64,000 bases of DNA from Arachis hypogaea (GCF_003086295.3 NC_092039.1:69397649-69461648); one strand, 5' to 3'. Shown: positions 41,802 to 54,420, numbered from the stretch's first letter. A program made the numbers and translations. Notes: generated by a model from the letters alone, not told the origin.

Positions 41802-43431
41802 TGGTGCGCGAAATTGTGATCACTACAACTTCACACAACTAACCAGCAAGTGCACTGGGTCGTCCAAGTAATACCTTACGTGAGTAAGGGTCGATCCCAC
41901 GGAGATTGTTGGTATGAAGCAAGCTATGGTCACCTTGTAAATCTTAGTCAGGCAGACTCAAATGGATATGGTGATGAACGAAAATAACATAAAAGATAAA
42001 GATAGAGATACTTATGTAATTCATTGGTAGGAACTTCAGATAAGCGCATGAAGATGCCTTCCCTTCCGTCTCTCTGCTTTCCTACTGTCTTCATCCAATC
42101 CTTCTTACTCCTTTCCATGGCAAGCTTAAGCAAGGGTTTCACCGTTGTCAGTGGCTACCTCCCATCCTCTCAGTGAAAGCGATTGCATATGCTCTGTCAC
42201 AGCATAGCGGAATTCATCTGTCGGTTCTCAATCAGGCCGGAATAGAATCCAATGATTCTTTTGCGTCTGTCACTAACGCCCCACCTTCAGGAGTTTGAAG
42301 CACGTCACAGTCATTCAATCATTGAATCCTACTCAGAATACCACAGACAAGGTTAGACCTTCCGGATTCTCTTGAATGCCGCCATCAGTTCTCGCCTATA
42401 CCACGAAGACTCTGATCTCACGGAATGGTTGGCTCGTTTAATAGACGAGCACTCGGTTGTCAGGCGATCAACCATGCATCGTGCAATCAGGAATCCAAGA
42501 GATATTCACTAAAGCCTTGATCGCTTGTAGAAAAAGAGTGGTTGTCAGTCACCTTGTTCATGGGTGAGAATGATGATGAGTGTCACGGATCATCACATTC
42601 ATCAAGTTGAAGAACAAGTGATATCTTAGAACAAGAACAAGCGGAATTGAATGGAAGAACAATAGTAATTGCATTAATACTCGAGGTACAGCAGAGCTCC
42701 ACACCTTAATCTATGGTGTGTAGAAACTCCACCGTTGAAAATAAATAAGAACAAAAGTGATCATTGGTTTCGGCCCCAGAGAGGGAACCAGAAGAACCAA
42801 GATGAAAATACAATAGTAAAAGGTCCTACTTATAGAGAACTAGTAGCCTAAGGTTTACAGAGATGAGTAAATGACATAAAAATCCACTTCCGGGCCCACT
42901 TGGTGTGTGCTTGGGCTGAGCAATGAAGCATTTTCGTGTAGAGACTCTTCTTGGAGTTAAACGCCAGCTTTTATGCCAGTTTGGGCGTTTAACTCCCATT
43001 TTGGTGCCAGTTCCGGCGTTTAACGCTGGGATTTCTGAGGGTGACTTTGTACGCCGGTTTGGGCCATCAAATCTTGGGCAAAGTATGAACTATCATATAT
43101 TGCTGGAAATCCCAGGATGTCTACTTTCCAACGCCGTTGAGAGCGCGCCAATTGGGCTTCTGTAGCTCCAGAAAATCCACTTCGAGTGCAGGGAGGTCAG
43201 AATCCAACAGCATCTGCAGTCCTTTTCAGTCTCTGAATCAGATTTTTGCTCAGGTCCCTCAATTTCAGCCAGAAAATACCTGAAATCACAGAAAAACACA
43301 CAAACTCATAGTAAAGTCCAGAAAAGTGAATTTTAAGTAAAAACAAATAAAAATATACTAAAAACTAACTATATCATACTAAAAACATACTAAAAACAAT
43401 GCCAAAAAGCATACAAATTATCCGCTCATCA
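41802..43431 (-). repeat. 5' LTR of element C
   Basis: TATA box in sense CTATAAGTAGG (42835-42825). U3 word cluster 42955-43060 (GAGTTAAACGCC, GGGCGTTTAACTCC, GGCGTTTAACGCTGGG, TACGCCGG). Followed by TGCAT, the target duplication. Confidence 0.92.
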
Positions 43432-44588
43432 TGCATCTGTCACTATGCCCGACAGTCATGAGTTTGAAGCTCGTCACAGTCATCCTTTCCCAGATCCTAC
43501 TTGGAATACCACAGACAAGGTTTAGACTTTTCGGATCTCAGGAATGCTGCCAATTGATTCTAGCCTATACCATGAAGATTCTAATCTCGGATTTAGATGC
43601 CCCGTTGTCAGAGGGGAAACGATGTGAATTGTTGAAGAGAGATCCAAGAGATATGCATTCAAGCTTGTTTTTGTGTAGAACGAAAGTGTTTGTCTGGCAC
43701 GCGTTCATAAGTGAGAATGGTGATGAGTGTCACTATCATCTCATTCATCATGTTCTTGTGTGTGAATAAATATCTTAGAATAAAGATAAGCTTGAATTGA
43801 ATAGAAGAACAATAGTACTTTGCATTAATACTCGAGGAACAACAGAGCTCCACACCTTAATCTATGGTGTGTAGAAACTCCACCGTTGAAAATTCACAAG
43901 TGAAAATAGTCTAGGCATGCTGAGTGGTCAGCCCCTAAAACATGATCAAGAGATCAAAAGATGATCAAAAGATGAAAATACAATAGTAAAAGGTCCTATT
44001 TATAGAGAACTAGTAACCTAGGGTTTACAGAAATAAGTAAATGATGCAGAAATTCACTTCCGGGCCGACTTGGTGTGTGCTTGGACTGAGCATTGAAGCT
44101 TTCATGTGTAGAGACTTTTCTTGGAGTTAAACGCCAACTTTTATGCCAGTTTGGGCGTTTAACTCCAGCTTTTATCCTGTTTCTGGCGTTTAATGCCAGA
44201 ATAGGACAGGAAGTTAGTGTTTGAACGCCAGTTTGCTTCATCAAAACTCGGGTAAAGTATAGACTATTAAATATTGCGAGAAAACCCAGGATGTCTACTT
44301 TCCAACGTAATTGAGAGCGCGCCAATTGGGCTTCTGTAGCTCCAGAAATTCCATTTCGAATGCAGGGAGGTCAGAATCCAACAGCATCTGTAGTCCTTTT
44401 TTAGCCTCTGAATCAGATTTTTGCTCAGGTCCCTCAATTTCAGCCAAAAAATACCTAAAATCACATTGTAAAGACCAGATATGTGAATTTTTCTTAAAAG
44501 CTAATAATTATTTATTAAAAACTAACTAAATTATACTAAAAACTACCTAGAAACAATGCCAAAAAGCGTATAAATTATTCGCTCATCA
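43432..44588 (-). repeat. 3' LTR of D, right piece
   Basis: It resumes D's LTR after C (TGCATCTGTCACTATGCCC) and ends TTCGCTCATCA at 44588. It includes the U3 words (about 44128-44232). Confidence 0.82.
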
Positions 44589-44625
44589 CAACACCAAACT
44601 TAAATTGGTGCTTGTCCCCAAGCAA
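44589..44625 (-). promoter_or_regulatory. Hairpin plus polypurine word before the 3' LTR of D
   Basis: In sense GTTGCTTG-GGGA-CAAGCACC (one mismatch) then AATTTAAGTTTGGTGTTG. The loop GGGA is GNRA-type, like GCGA in A. Confidence 0.6.
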
Positions 44626-45709
44626 CTGAAAACAAAAAAGGATAAAAAGAAGAGAATATACAATGAATCTCACAATATCAATGAAACTTAGTCCTAATTA
44701 GATGAGCGGGGCTAGTAGCTTTTTGCTTCTAAACAGTTTTGGCATCTCACTTTATCCTTTGAAATTCAGAATGATTGGCATCTATAGGAACTCAAAATTT
44801 TAGATAGTGTTATTGATTCTCCTAGTTCAGTACCTTTATTCTTGAACACAGCTACTTTATGAGTCTTGGCCGTGACCCTAAGCACTTTGTTTTCCAGTAT
44901 TACCACCGGATACATAAATGCCACAGACACATAACTGGGTGAACCTTTTCAGATTGGGACTCAGCTTTGCTAGAGTCCCCAATTAGAGGTGTTCAGAGTT
45001 CTTAAGCACACTCGTTTTGCTTTGGATCACGACTTTAACCACTCAGTCTCAAGCTTCTCACTTGGACCTTCATGACACAAGCACATGGTTAGGGACAGCT
45101 TGATTTTGCCGCTTAAGCCAGGATTTTATTCCTTTAGGCCCTCCTATCTATTAATGCTAAAAGCCTTGGATCCTTTTTACCCTTGCCTTTTGGTTTAAAG
45201 GGCTATTGGCTTTTTCTGCTTGCTTTTTCTTTTTCTTTCTTTTCTTTTTTCACCATTTTTCTTTTCTTTTTTTTTTTTTGCTATTTTCTCTTTTTCACCT
45301 CTTTTTCTTGCTTCAAGAATCAATTTCATGATTTTTCAGATTATCAATAACATTTCTCTTTGTTCATCATTCTTTCAAGAGCCAACAATTTCAACATTCA
45401 TAAACTTTACTATAAAAAATATGCACTGTTCAAGCATTTATTCAGAAAACAAAAAGTATTGCCACCACATCAAAATAATTAAACTAATTTCAAGATAAAA
45501 CTTGAAATCCAAGTACTTCTTATTCTTTTGTAATTAGGCACATTTTTCATTTAAGAGAGGTGAAGGATTCACGGAATTATTCATAGCTTTAAGGCATAGA
45601 CACTAGACACTAATGATCATGTAGTAAAGACACAAACATAGACAAACATAAAGCATCAAATTCGAAAAACAGAAAAATAAGAACAAGGAAATCAAAGAAT
45701 GGGTCCACC
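44626..45709 (-). other. 3' untranslated stretch of element D
   Basis: Same order of shared blocks as in B and C, with a T/C-rich tract at 45220-45310. No gene. Confidence 0.6.
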
Positions 45710-46217
45710 TTAGTGATGGCGGCTAGTTCTTCCTCTTGAAGATCCAATGGAACGCCTGAGCTCCTCTATGTCTCTTCCTTGCCTTTGTTGCTCTTCCCTC
45801 ATGGCTATTTGATCTTCTCTAATCTCATGGAGAATGATGGAGTGCTCTTGGTGCTCCACCCTTAGTTGGTCCATGTTGTAACTCAAGCCTTCCAAAGAGG
45901 TGTTGAGTTGCTCCTAATAGTTGTGTGGAGGAAAATGCATCCCTTGAGGCATTTCAGGAATTTCTTGATGAGGGGCCTCCTCATGCTCTTATTGAGGTCC
46001 ATGAGTGGGCTCTCTTATTTGCTCTATCCTCTTTTTTAGTGATTGGCTTGTTGAGCATGAAAGGGACCTCAGAGATCACCTTCTTCTTGGCCACAACTTC
46101 ATAGAAGTGGTCTTGATGGACCTTTGAGATGAATCTCTCCATCTCCCATGACTCGGAGGTGGAAGCTTTTGCCTTCCCTTTCCTCTTTCTAGAGGTTTCT
46201 CCGGCCTTAGGTGCCAT
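45710..46217 (-). pseudogene. ORF2 remnant of element D (ends kept, centre lost)
   Basis: N-terminal part 46217-45981 (MAPKAGETSRKRKGKAKAST, SESWEMERFISKVHQDHFYE, KKKVISEVPFMLNKP) parallels A's ORF2 start, where HEDHYHKIMGLRSVIPEVKF lies at the same place. C-terminal part 45895-45710 (MDQLRVEHQEHSIILHEIRE, QRQGRDIEELRRSIGSSRGR) parallels A's C-terminal coiled coil. The roughly 200-residue central domain is gone and a frame break lies between the two ends. Confidence 0.65.
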
Positions 46218-46271
46218 AAATGGTTATGGAAAAATAAAAAGCAATGCTTTTACCACACCAAAATTAAAAGG

Positions 46272-46291
46272 TTTGCTCGTCCTCGAGCAAA
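46272..46291 (-). promoter_or_regulatory. Hairpin before the ORF2 remnant of D (compensated stem)
   Basis: In sense TTTGCTCG-AGGA-CGAGCAAA, the same compensated form as C. Confidence 0.65.
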
Positions 46292-46687
46292 AGAAGAAAG
46301 AAAGAAGGGGAAGAAGAAGAAAATGGAGGAGATGGAGAGAGAGATAGGTTCGGCCAAGGGGGTAGGAGAGTGTTTGTGATGTGTGAAAATGAAGGAGTGA
46401 AGAGGGGTCTTTATAGGGAAAGAGAGGGAGAGTGGCCGAATGGAATTGGGTGGGTTTGGGAGGGAAAAGTGTTTGAATTTGAAAAGTGAGGTAGGTGGGG
46501 TTTTTGGGGAAGAGGGATGGAGGTGATTAGTGAAGAGAATATAGAGAAGAGGATAGGATTTGATAGGTGAATGGTGTTTTGGGTAGAGTGTTATAGAGAG
46601 GTGTGAGGGGAGAGAGAGAGAGGTGGGGTAAGTGGGGATCCTGTGGGGTCCACAGATCCTGAGGTGTCAAGGATTTCTCATCCCTCT

Positions 46688-46882
46688 GTATGCAATACTG
46701 GCATTTAACGCCAGAAACGCCAGCTTTTATACCTTTCCTAGCGTTTAACGCCAAGCTGTAGCCTGTTTCTGGCGTTAAACGCCAGTCTGGTGCTTCTTTC
46801 TAGCGTTAAACGCCCAGAATGGTGCCAGACTGGGCGTTTAACGCCCATTCTGCTACCCTTACTGGCATTTAAATGCTAGTAA
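46688..46882. repeat. GGCGTTTAACGCC word array, spacer of D
   Basis: Seven words, some decayed (GGCATTTAACGCC, AGCGTTTAACGCC, GGCGTTAAACGCC, AGCGTTAAACGCC, GGCGTTTAACGCC, GGCATTTAAATGC). Confidence 0.8.
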
Positions 46883-47032
46883 GTTCATCCTCCAGGGTGT
46901 GCTATTTTTAATGCTGTTTTTTATTTTGCTTTGATTTTTGCAGTTGTTTTTGTGGCTCCACATGATCAACAATCCTAAAGAAAACATAAGATAATAATGG
47001 AAAATGGAATTTTAACATATATAAATAAAAAT

Positions 47033-47062
47033 TAGGTTGCCTCCCAATAAGTGCTTCTTTAA
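47033..47062 (-). promoter_or_regulatory. Conserved post-coding GGGAGGCAACCT block (D copy)
   Basis: In sense AAGAAGCACTTATTGGGAGG then CAACCTAA. Confidence 0.6.
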
Positions 47063-47104
47063 TGTCAATAGCTTGATAGTGGGCTCTCATGGAGCCTCAC
47101 AAAT

Positions 47105-49403
47105 AATCAGAGCATGGTTGTGGCCTCTAAACACTAAACTTAGAGTTTGGTTGTGGCCTTCCAACACCAAACTTAGAGTTTGAATGTGGGGGCTTTGTTT
47201 GACTCTGTATTGAGAGAAGCTTTTCATGCTTCTTCTCTATGCGTACAGAAGGAGAACCCTGAGTCTTGAATACAAGGTAGTCCTAATTTAATTGAAGGAT
47301 CAACTCTCCTCTGTCAACATCAATCACAGCTTTTGCTGTGGCTAGGAAACGTCTGCCAAGGATGATGGATTCATCCTCATCCTTCCCAGTGTCTAGGATT
47401 ATGAAATCAGTAGGGATGTAAAGGCCTTCAACCTTCACTAGCACGTCCTCTACTAGTCCATAAGCCTATTTCATTGATTTGCCTGCCATCTCTAGTGAGA
47501 TTCTTGCAGCATGTACCTCAAAGATTCATAGTTTCTCCATTACAAAGAGTGGCATGAGGTTAATACCTGACCCTAAGTCACATAGAGCCTTCTCAAAGGT
47601 CATGGTGCCTATGGTACAGGGTATTAAGAATTTACCAGGATCCTGTTTCTTTTGAGGTAAAGTGTGTTGAACCCAGGTATTTAGTTCATTAATGAACAAT
47701 GGAGGTTCATCCTCCCAAGTATCATTACCAAATAGCTTGGCGTTCAACTTCATGATTGCTCCTAAATACTGGGCAACTTTCCCTTCAGCAATGTCTTCAT
47801 CTTCTTCAGAAGATGAATAGTCATCAGAGCTCATAAATGGTAAAAGGAAGTTCAATGGAATCTCTATGGTCTCTGTATGAGCCTCAGATTCCTTTGGTTC
47901 CTCATTAGGGTACTCCTTAATGGCTAGTGGACGTTCCTTGAGGTCTTCCTCACTAGGAATCACTGCCTTTTCACTCTCTCCAGGTTCGGCCATGTTGGTC
48001 ACAGTTATGGCCTTGCACTCTCTCTTGGGATTCTTTTTTGTATTGCTTGGGAGAGTGCTATGAGGAGTCTCAGTAACCCTTTTACTCAGCTAACCCACTT
48101 GTGCCTCCAAGTTTCTAATGGAGGACCTTGTTTCATTCATGAAACTGAGAGTGGCCTTAGATAGATCAGAGACTATATTTGCTAAGCTAGATGGGTTCTG
48201 CTCAGAATTCTCTGTCTGTTGCTGAGAGGATGATGGAAAAGGCTTGCCATTGCTAAACCTGTTTCGTCCACCATTATTATTGTTAAAGCCTTGTTGAGGC
48301 TTTTGTTGATCCTTCCATGAGAAATTCGGATGATTTCTCCATGAGGGATTATAGGTGTTTCCATAGGCTTCACCCATGTAATTCACCTATGCCATTACTG
48401 GGTTCTCAGGATCATAAGCTTCTTCTTCAAAAGATGCTTCTTTAGTACTGTTGGATGCAGTTTGTAATCTATTCAGACTCTGAGAAATCATATTGACTTC
48501 CTGAGTCAACATTTTGTTCTAAGCCAATATGGCATTCAGAGCATCAATTTCAAGAACTCCCTTCCTCTGAGGCATCCCATTACTCACATGATTCCTTTTA
48601 GAAGTGTACATGAACTGGTTATTTACAACCTTGTCAATGAGTTCCTGAGCTTCTGCAGGCGTTTTCTTCAAGTGAATAGATCCAACTGCAGAATGGTCCA
48701 ATGACATCTTAGACAATTCAGATAGACCATTATAGAATATATCCAGAATGGTCCATTCTGAGAGCATGTCAGAAGGACACTTTTTGGTCAGTTGCTTGTA
48801 TCTTTCCCAAGCTTCATAGAGGGATTCACCTTCTTTTTGCTTGAAGGTTTGAACATCCACTCTAAGCTTGCTCAGCTTTTGAGGATGAAAGAATTTGGCT
48901 AAGAAAGTCATGACCAGCTTATTCCAAGAGTTCAGGCTATCTCTAGGTTGAGAGTCCAACCATATTCTAGCTATGTCTCTTACAGCAAAAGGGAAAAGCA
49001 TAAGCTTGTAGACCTCGGGATCAACTCCATTGGTCTTAATAATATCACAGATCTACAAGAATTTAGTTAAGAACTGAAAAGGATCTTCTGATGGAAGTCC
49101 ATAAAACTTGCAATTCTGTTGCATTAGAGAAACTAATTGAGGCTTAAGCTCAAAATGTTTTGCTCCAATGGTAGGGATTGAGATGCTTCTTCCATGGAAG
49201 TTGGAAGTTGATGTAGTAAAACCACCAAGCACCTTCCTTGCATTGTTGTTGTTGTTGGGTTCAGCCATTACTTCTTTTTTGAGATTCTCTGTAAGATTTT
49301 CTCTGGATTGTTATGCTTTAGTTTCTCTTAGCTTCTTCTTCAGAGTCCTTTCAGGTTCAGAGTCAGCTTCAACAAGAATATTCTTGTCCTTGCTCCTGCT
49401 CAT
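47105..49403 (-). pseudogene. gag-protease polyprotein of element D (broken)
   Basis: Starts at ATG 49403 (MSRSKDKNILVEADSEPERT). Stops occur early in the N-terminus and near 49053, then the gag core (49001-48519: LMLFPFAVRDIARIWLDSQP, YEAWERYKQL), more breaks near 48390 and 48000, and protease ([18 protein letters not shown] at about 47580), followed by decayed protease to about 47105 with NSKFGVGRPQP repeats. Gag and protease are in one frame across the [19 protein letters not shown] junction, unlike C. Inactive. Confidence 0.8.
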
Positions 49404-50947
49404 ATGAAAAAGAAGAGAACAGAAAATAATACGGATCTTCTTTGCCCAGATATAGAGGTTTCTTTATGTGAGTAGAAGAGAAGAAGAATAAGAATGAAGA
49501 AGGAAGAAGAAGAATTCGAACACAGAGAGGGAAGAGAGGGTTCAAATTATGAGAAGAAGAGAAGAGTGTTAGTGATTAAATAAATAAATAGAAAAAGATG
49601 AGAGAGAGAGTTTTCGAAAATAATTAAAAGGAAAAGGGAAAATATTTTTATTTTTATTTTAAAAATTAGTTAGAATTCAAAAATTAAGAGAAGAAATAAA
49701 ATTAAAATTAAAATTTGAAACAATTAGTTAATTAAAAGAATTTTGAAAAAGGGTGAGGAGTTTTTGAAAATTAGAGAGAGAAAATTAGTTAGGTGGTTTT
49801 GAAATAGACTTTGAAATTAATTTTGAAAATATAAGAAGTTGGAAAAAGATATTTTGAAACTAAAGTTTGAAAAAGATATGATTTGAAAAAGATATTTTTA
49901 AAAAGATATGTTTGAAAAGATATGATTGAAATTTATTTTGAAAAAAATTTAATTTTTAAAATAAGAATTAATGACTTGACTCACAAGAAATCAAAAGATA
50001 TAATTCTAAAATTTAAAGTTTGAATCTTTCTTAACAAGAAAGTAACAAACTTGAAATTTTTGAATCAAAACATTAATTGTTAGTATTAATTTCAAAAAAT
50101 ATGAGGTAAAAATAGGAAAAAGGTTTTGAAAAGTTTTGAAAAAGATTTTTGAAAATTTTCGAAAAACAAAGGAAAACAAATGAAAAAGATTTGATTTTGA
50201 AAAAGATTTTGAAAAGATAAATTTTTGAAATTGAAATCTTGACTTGACTAAGAAGAAACAACTTATTTTAAAAAATTTTCGACTAAGTCAATCCAAAGAT
50301 TTCGAAATTTATGAGTGAAATAAGGAAAAGATATTTTTTATTTTTGAACTTTTAATAATGAGAGAGAAAAACACAAAAATGACTCAAAACATGAAAATTT
50401 TGTATCAAAACCAATGATGCATGCAAGAATACTATGAATGTCAAGATGAACACCAAGAACACCTTGAAGATTATGATGAACATCAAGAACTTATTTTTGA
50501 AAAATTTTCAAGAAAAGAAAACATGCAAGACACCAAACTTAGAAATTTTTAATGTTTAGACTCTAAGAATTCAAAAATGCATATGAAAAATAACAAAAGA
50601 CACAAAACAAGAAAATCACAAGATCAAACCAAGACAATCATCAAGAACAACTTGAAGATCATGAAGAACATAATGCATGAATTTTCGAAAAATGCTAGAA
50701 AAATAAAAACATGCAATTGACACTAAACTTAAAATTTGACACTAGACTCAAACAAGAAACACAAAATATTTTTGATTTTATGATTTTATAAAAAATTTTG
50801 TAATTTTTCGAAATTTTTTTTGGAAAAACGAAAAAGAAGAGAAAAATTTTTTTTGAAAGGTTTTTGAAAATTTTTTTAAAATAGAACAAAAAGAAAGTTA
50901 TCTAATCTAAGCAACAAGATGAACCGTCAGTTGTCCAAACTCGAACA
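49404..50947 (-). other. AT-rich leader of element D
   Basis: GAAAAAGATATGATTTG-type words (49780-50240) and CACCAAACTTA words (50530, 50730). I see no GGCGTTTAACGCC cluster, unlike B and C. No gene. Confidence 0.55.
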
Positions 50948-50966
50948 ATCCCCGGCAACGGCGCCA
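50948..50966 (-). other. Primer binding site, tRNA-Asp (D)
   Basis: ATCCCCGGCAACGGCGCCA, perfect. Confidence 0.9.
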
Positions 50967-50972
50967 AAAACT

Positions 50973-52711
50973 TGGTGCACGAAATTGTGATCTCTGACAA
51001 TGGCACCAAAAACTTGGTACACGCGATCGTAATCTCAACACTTTCCTCACAATTTCGCACAACTAACCAGCAAGTGCATTGGGTCGTCCAAGTAATACCT
51101 TACGTGAGTAAGGGTCAATCCCACGGAGATTGCCGGCTTGAAGCAAGCTATGGTCATCCTGTAAATCTCAGTCAGGCAGATTCAAATGGGTATAGAGTTT
51201 TGATAATTAAAAGATAAATAAACATAAAATAAAGATAGAGATACTTATGTAATTCATTGGTGGAAATTTTAGATAAGCGTATGGAGATGTGTTATTCCTT
51301 CTGAATCTCTGCTTTCCTATTGTCTTCATTCAATCATTCATACTCCTTTCCATGGCAAGCTGTATGTTGAGGATCACCATTGTCAATGGCTACCTCCCGT
51401 CCTCTCAGTGAAAATGGTCCTCTATGGTTTCTGTACGGCTAATCAACTGTCGGATTTTTCATCTCGGATGAAAAATACCAAGCACAGCTATCGCATGGCT
51501 AATCAGCTGTTGGTTCTCACTTGTGTTGGAAGAGGATCCAATGATCCTTTTGTGTCTGTCACTACGCCCAATAGTCATGAGTTTGAAGCTCGTCATAGTC
51601 ATCCCTTCCCAGATCCTACTACCACAGACAAGGTTTAGACTTTTCGAATCTCAGGAATGCTGCCAATTGATTCTAGCATATACCACGGAGATTCTAATCT
51701 CAGATTCAAATGCCCCATTGTCAGAGGGGAAACGATGTGAATCGTTGAAGAGAGATCCAAGAGATATGCATTCAAACTTGTTTTCATGTAGAACGGAAGT
51801 GTTTGTCAGGCACGCATTCATAAGTGAGAATGGTAATGAGTGTCACCTGATAATCTCATTCATCATGTTCTTGTGTGGGAATGAATATCTTAGAATAAGG
51901 ATAAGCTTGAATTGAATAGAAGAATAATAGTACTTTGCATTAATACTCGAGGAACAGCAGAGCTCCACACTTTAATCTATGGTGTGTAGAAACTCCACCG
52001 TTGAAAATATACAAGTGAAAATAGTCTAGGCATGGTTGAGTGTCCAGCTCCCAAAACGTGATCAAGAGATCAAAAGATGAAAATACAATAGTAAAAGTTC
52101 CTATTTATAGAGAACTAGTAACCTAGAGTTTACAGAAATAAGTAAATGGTGCAGAAATCCACTTCCAGGTCCACTTGGTGTGTGCTTGGGCTGAGCATTG
52201 AAGCTTTCATGTGTAGAGACTTTTCTTGGAGTTAAACGGCATCTTTTATGCCAGTTTGGGCGTTTAACTCCAGCTTTTATCCAGTTTCTGGCGTTTAACG
52301 CCAGAATAGGGCAGGAAGTTGGCATTTGAACGCTAGTTTGCGTCGTCAAAACTCGGGCAAAGTATGGACTATTATATATTGCTGGAAAGCTCAGAATGTC
52401 TACTTTCCAACACAATTGAGAGCGCGTCAATTAGGCTTCTGTAGCTCCAGAAAATCCATTTCGAGAGCATGGAGGTCAGAATCCAACAGCATCTGGAGTC
52501 CTTTTTCAGTCTCTGAATCAGATTTTTGCTCAGGTCCCTCAATTTTAGCCAGAAAATACTTGAAATCACATAAAAACACACAAACTCATAGTAAAGTCTA
52601 GAAATTTGAATTTTGCTTAAAAACTAATACTTATTTACTAAAAACTAACTAAATCATACTAAAAACTACCTAGAAACAATGCCAAAAAATGTATAAATTA
52701 TCCGCTCATCA
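50973..52711 (-). repeat. 5' LTR of element D
   Basis: Starts TGGTGCACGAAATTG. Embedded primer-site-like copy at 50997-51024. U5 block 51069-51137. TATA box in sense CTATAAATAG (52110-52101). U3 word cluster 52230-52335. Ends CCGCTCATCA. Confidence 0.88.
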
Positions 52712-52716
52712 GTAGG

Positions 52717-52980
52717 CGTCCATCGCCAACACTTGGTGCCAGCGCCAAGGTGTGTGAATGTTATTGGGCGCCCCATACCCATAGTGTATTGTGAAGTGGG
52801 AGCCCATCACCCTGTGTATTGTTTGGTTGGGTGCCTAGTGCCTTCGAGGGAATGCATGGCTGGGCGCCCAACGCCCGCTCAATTGTACATGAAGGGCACC
52901 CAATGCCTGATTTTCCAAAGAAGATGGCACCCAACGCCTAAGAATTTCAATGGGAGGGCATCCGTTGCCCTAACTTTAGC
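52717..52980. repeat. GGGCGCCCAACGCC word cluster in the E LTR
   Basis: Words such as GGCGCCCAACGCCCG, GGGCACCCAATGCC, GGCACCCAACGCC and GGCGCCCCATACCC recur at 25-45 bp. The cluster continues on the other side of D (33571-33605, GCGCCCAAACCAGCG). The family is different from A-D and G, but the style of cluster is the same. Confidence 0.65.
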
Positions 52981-53866
52981 CTCTAGGGTACGTTAAAAAC
53001 ATCACACAAACATTTAGTTTCAAACCTCAGATAACCAACTATAAATCAAGCATTAAATCACATTCAACTCATTACAAATTTATCAAACCTTACCTCTTTG
53101 TTGCCAGCTCAAAACCGATTTTCTTTCAACAATTTCTAGCTCGCTTCCTTTCTAATTTTAAAGCCAAAACAACTTCTAAACATATAACTCATGATGACCG
53201 AACCTTCATCATAAATTCAGGAAGAGATTCCTCACCTTTACAAATCTAGTACGGTTGTGAAAAGGAGAAAGAGGCGAACACTTTTATCAGTTTGAAATTT
53301 CCGTTAGAGTTTTAGAATCAAAAGAAACGATCTTCATAAGTTTACTAACTATAAAAATTTTCAACTTTTTTTTATCTCATTCTACTTTCTCCAAGTCACG
53401 TACGAAGGAGAAAAGAAGGTAGGAAGTACTCCCTAAATTATATACGAAGATTGGAAAACAGCAGGAGGTGAAAAAAATCAGAATGGCTCAAATCTCGAGG
53501 TGATTATTCACCGGTCAAACTTGTAAAAATATTTATTAAGGAGATAATTACTAAAACTAGATATATTATCTCACTGATAATTATATTTTTCGAGTAAATA
53601 TATGAACTACTAGTATAAATGATATTAGTAATAAGAATGCCGGCATTAATCCGTATCGATAGATTTTAGGTCCTATTATTATATTATTATCATAAAATAT
53701 CATAATTAAAATATTAATATAATAAAATTAAAATATTGTTATTTATTTTTATTGCACGTTCAAAATTGGTTCGTCAAATGGAGTCTATTCGTATAATCTC
53801 GAATTTTATGACCTTCCTATCGCTTAAAACTCGAGAAGTCAGTTACCGAAAATCTGGATTGTTACA
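52717..53866 (-). repeat. LTR of element E, right piece
   Basis: Continues E's LTR past D and ends (sense start) TGTAACAATCCAG at 53866. A TATATAAT-like box is at about 53438. A cluster of GGGCGCCCAACGCC-type words lies at 52717-52980. Confidence 0.7.
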
Positions 53867-54420
53867 TTAAAAGTTGCAGATTATCAGATTCGAAAATAGT
53901 TTTAATTCCACTCTTAATTCTAAGTACCAAACATTAGTAGTAATGGATTATCTTTTTAAAATTGGTGTCATAGTTACTTAACGTCTTTAAAAAAATTTTA
54001 TTTGCTATATAACAATCGTTTAAAATCCATATATAACAATCACTTAAAATAAATTTGACTAAATTAAAAAATAAAATTAGACCAAAAAAAATTAAATCAT
54101 ATTAAACTACACTAATTTTATTTTTAAATCAATCTAATCATATTATAAATATTTTTTTTTCATTGTCACCGTATAATATCTCATTTATAAATAGATATAT
54201 ACATATCTCGTTTATATGGTAAATAAATTTTTTTTATAAACTCTTCATATTTCGTTTTTAAGCAAGATCTAATCAATTAAAATTTTACTTATCACATTTA
54301 TACTTATTTTATTTACATTATACACGAAATATATAACACAATTTAAAAATATAAATTTTTTTAAATTATATATATTAGTAAATAAAATATTTCATTTATT
54401 TTTTTATTTTTTTTACCAAA

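Larger units (their letters stand above)
34218..43431 (-). mobile_element. Element C: young non-autonomous gag-protease LTR retrotransposon (Feral-like)
   Basis: 9.2 kb, with LTRs of equal length (34218-35847 and 41802-43431, both 1630 bp) that differ at about 15 positions by my count. The perfect 5-bp target duplication is TGCAT (34213-34217 and 43432-43436). Internal order in sense: perfect tRNA-Asp primer site, AT-rich leader with word cluster, gag-protease, conserved block, word array, hairpin, ORF2 remnant, 3' region and hairpin/polypurine word. It has no reverse transcriptase, RNase H or integrase, so a helper would be needed. Shared ends and signals point to an A-like element. Confidence 0.92.
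33635..52711 (-). mobile_element. Element D: non-autonomous gag-protease LTR retrotransposon (interrupted by C)
   Basis: 3' LTR 33635-34217 plus 43432-44588, internal part 44589-50972, 5' LTR 50973-52711. Flanks are ATAGG (33630-33634) and GTAGG (52712-52716), a 5-bp duplication with one change. Same plan as B and C. The gag-protease frame has several stops, so D is older than C, which landed in its 3' LTR. Confidence 0.85.
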
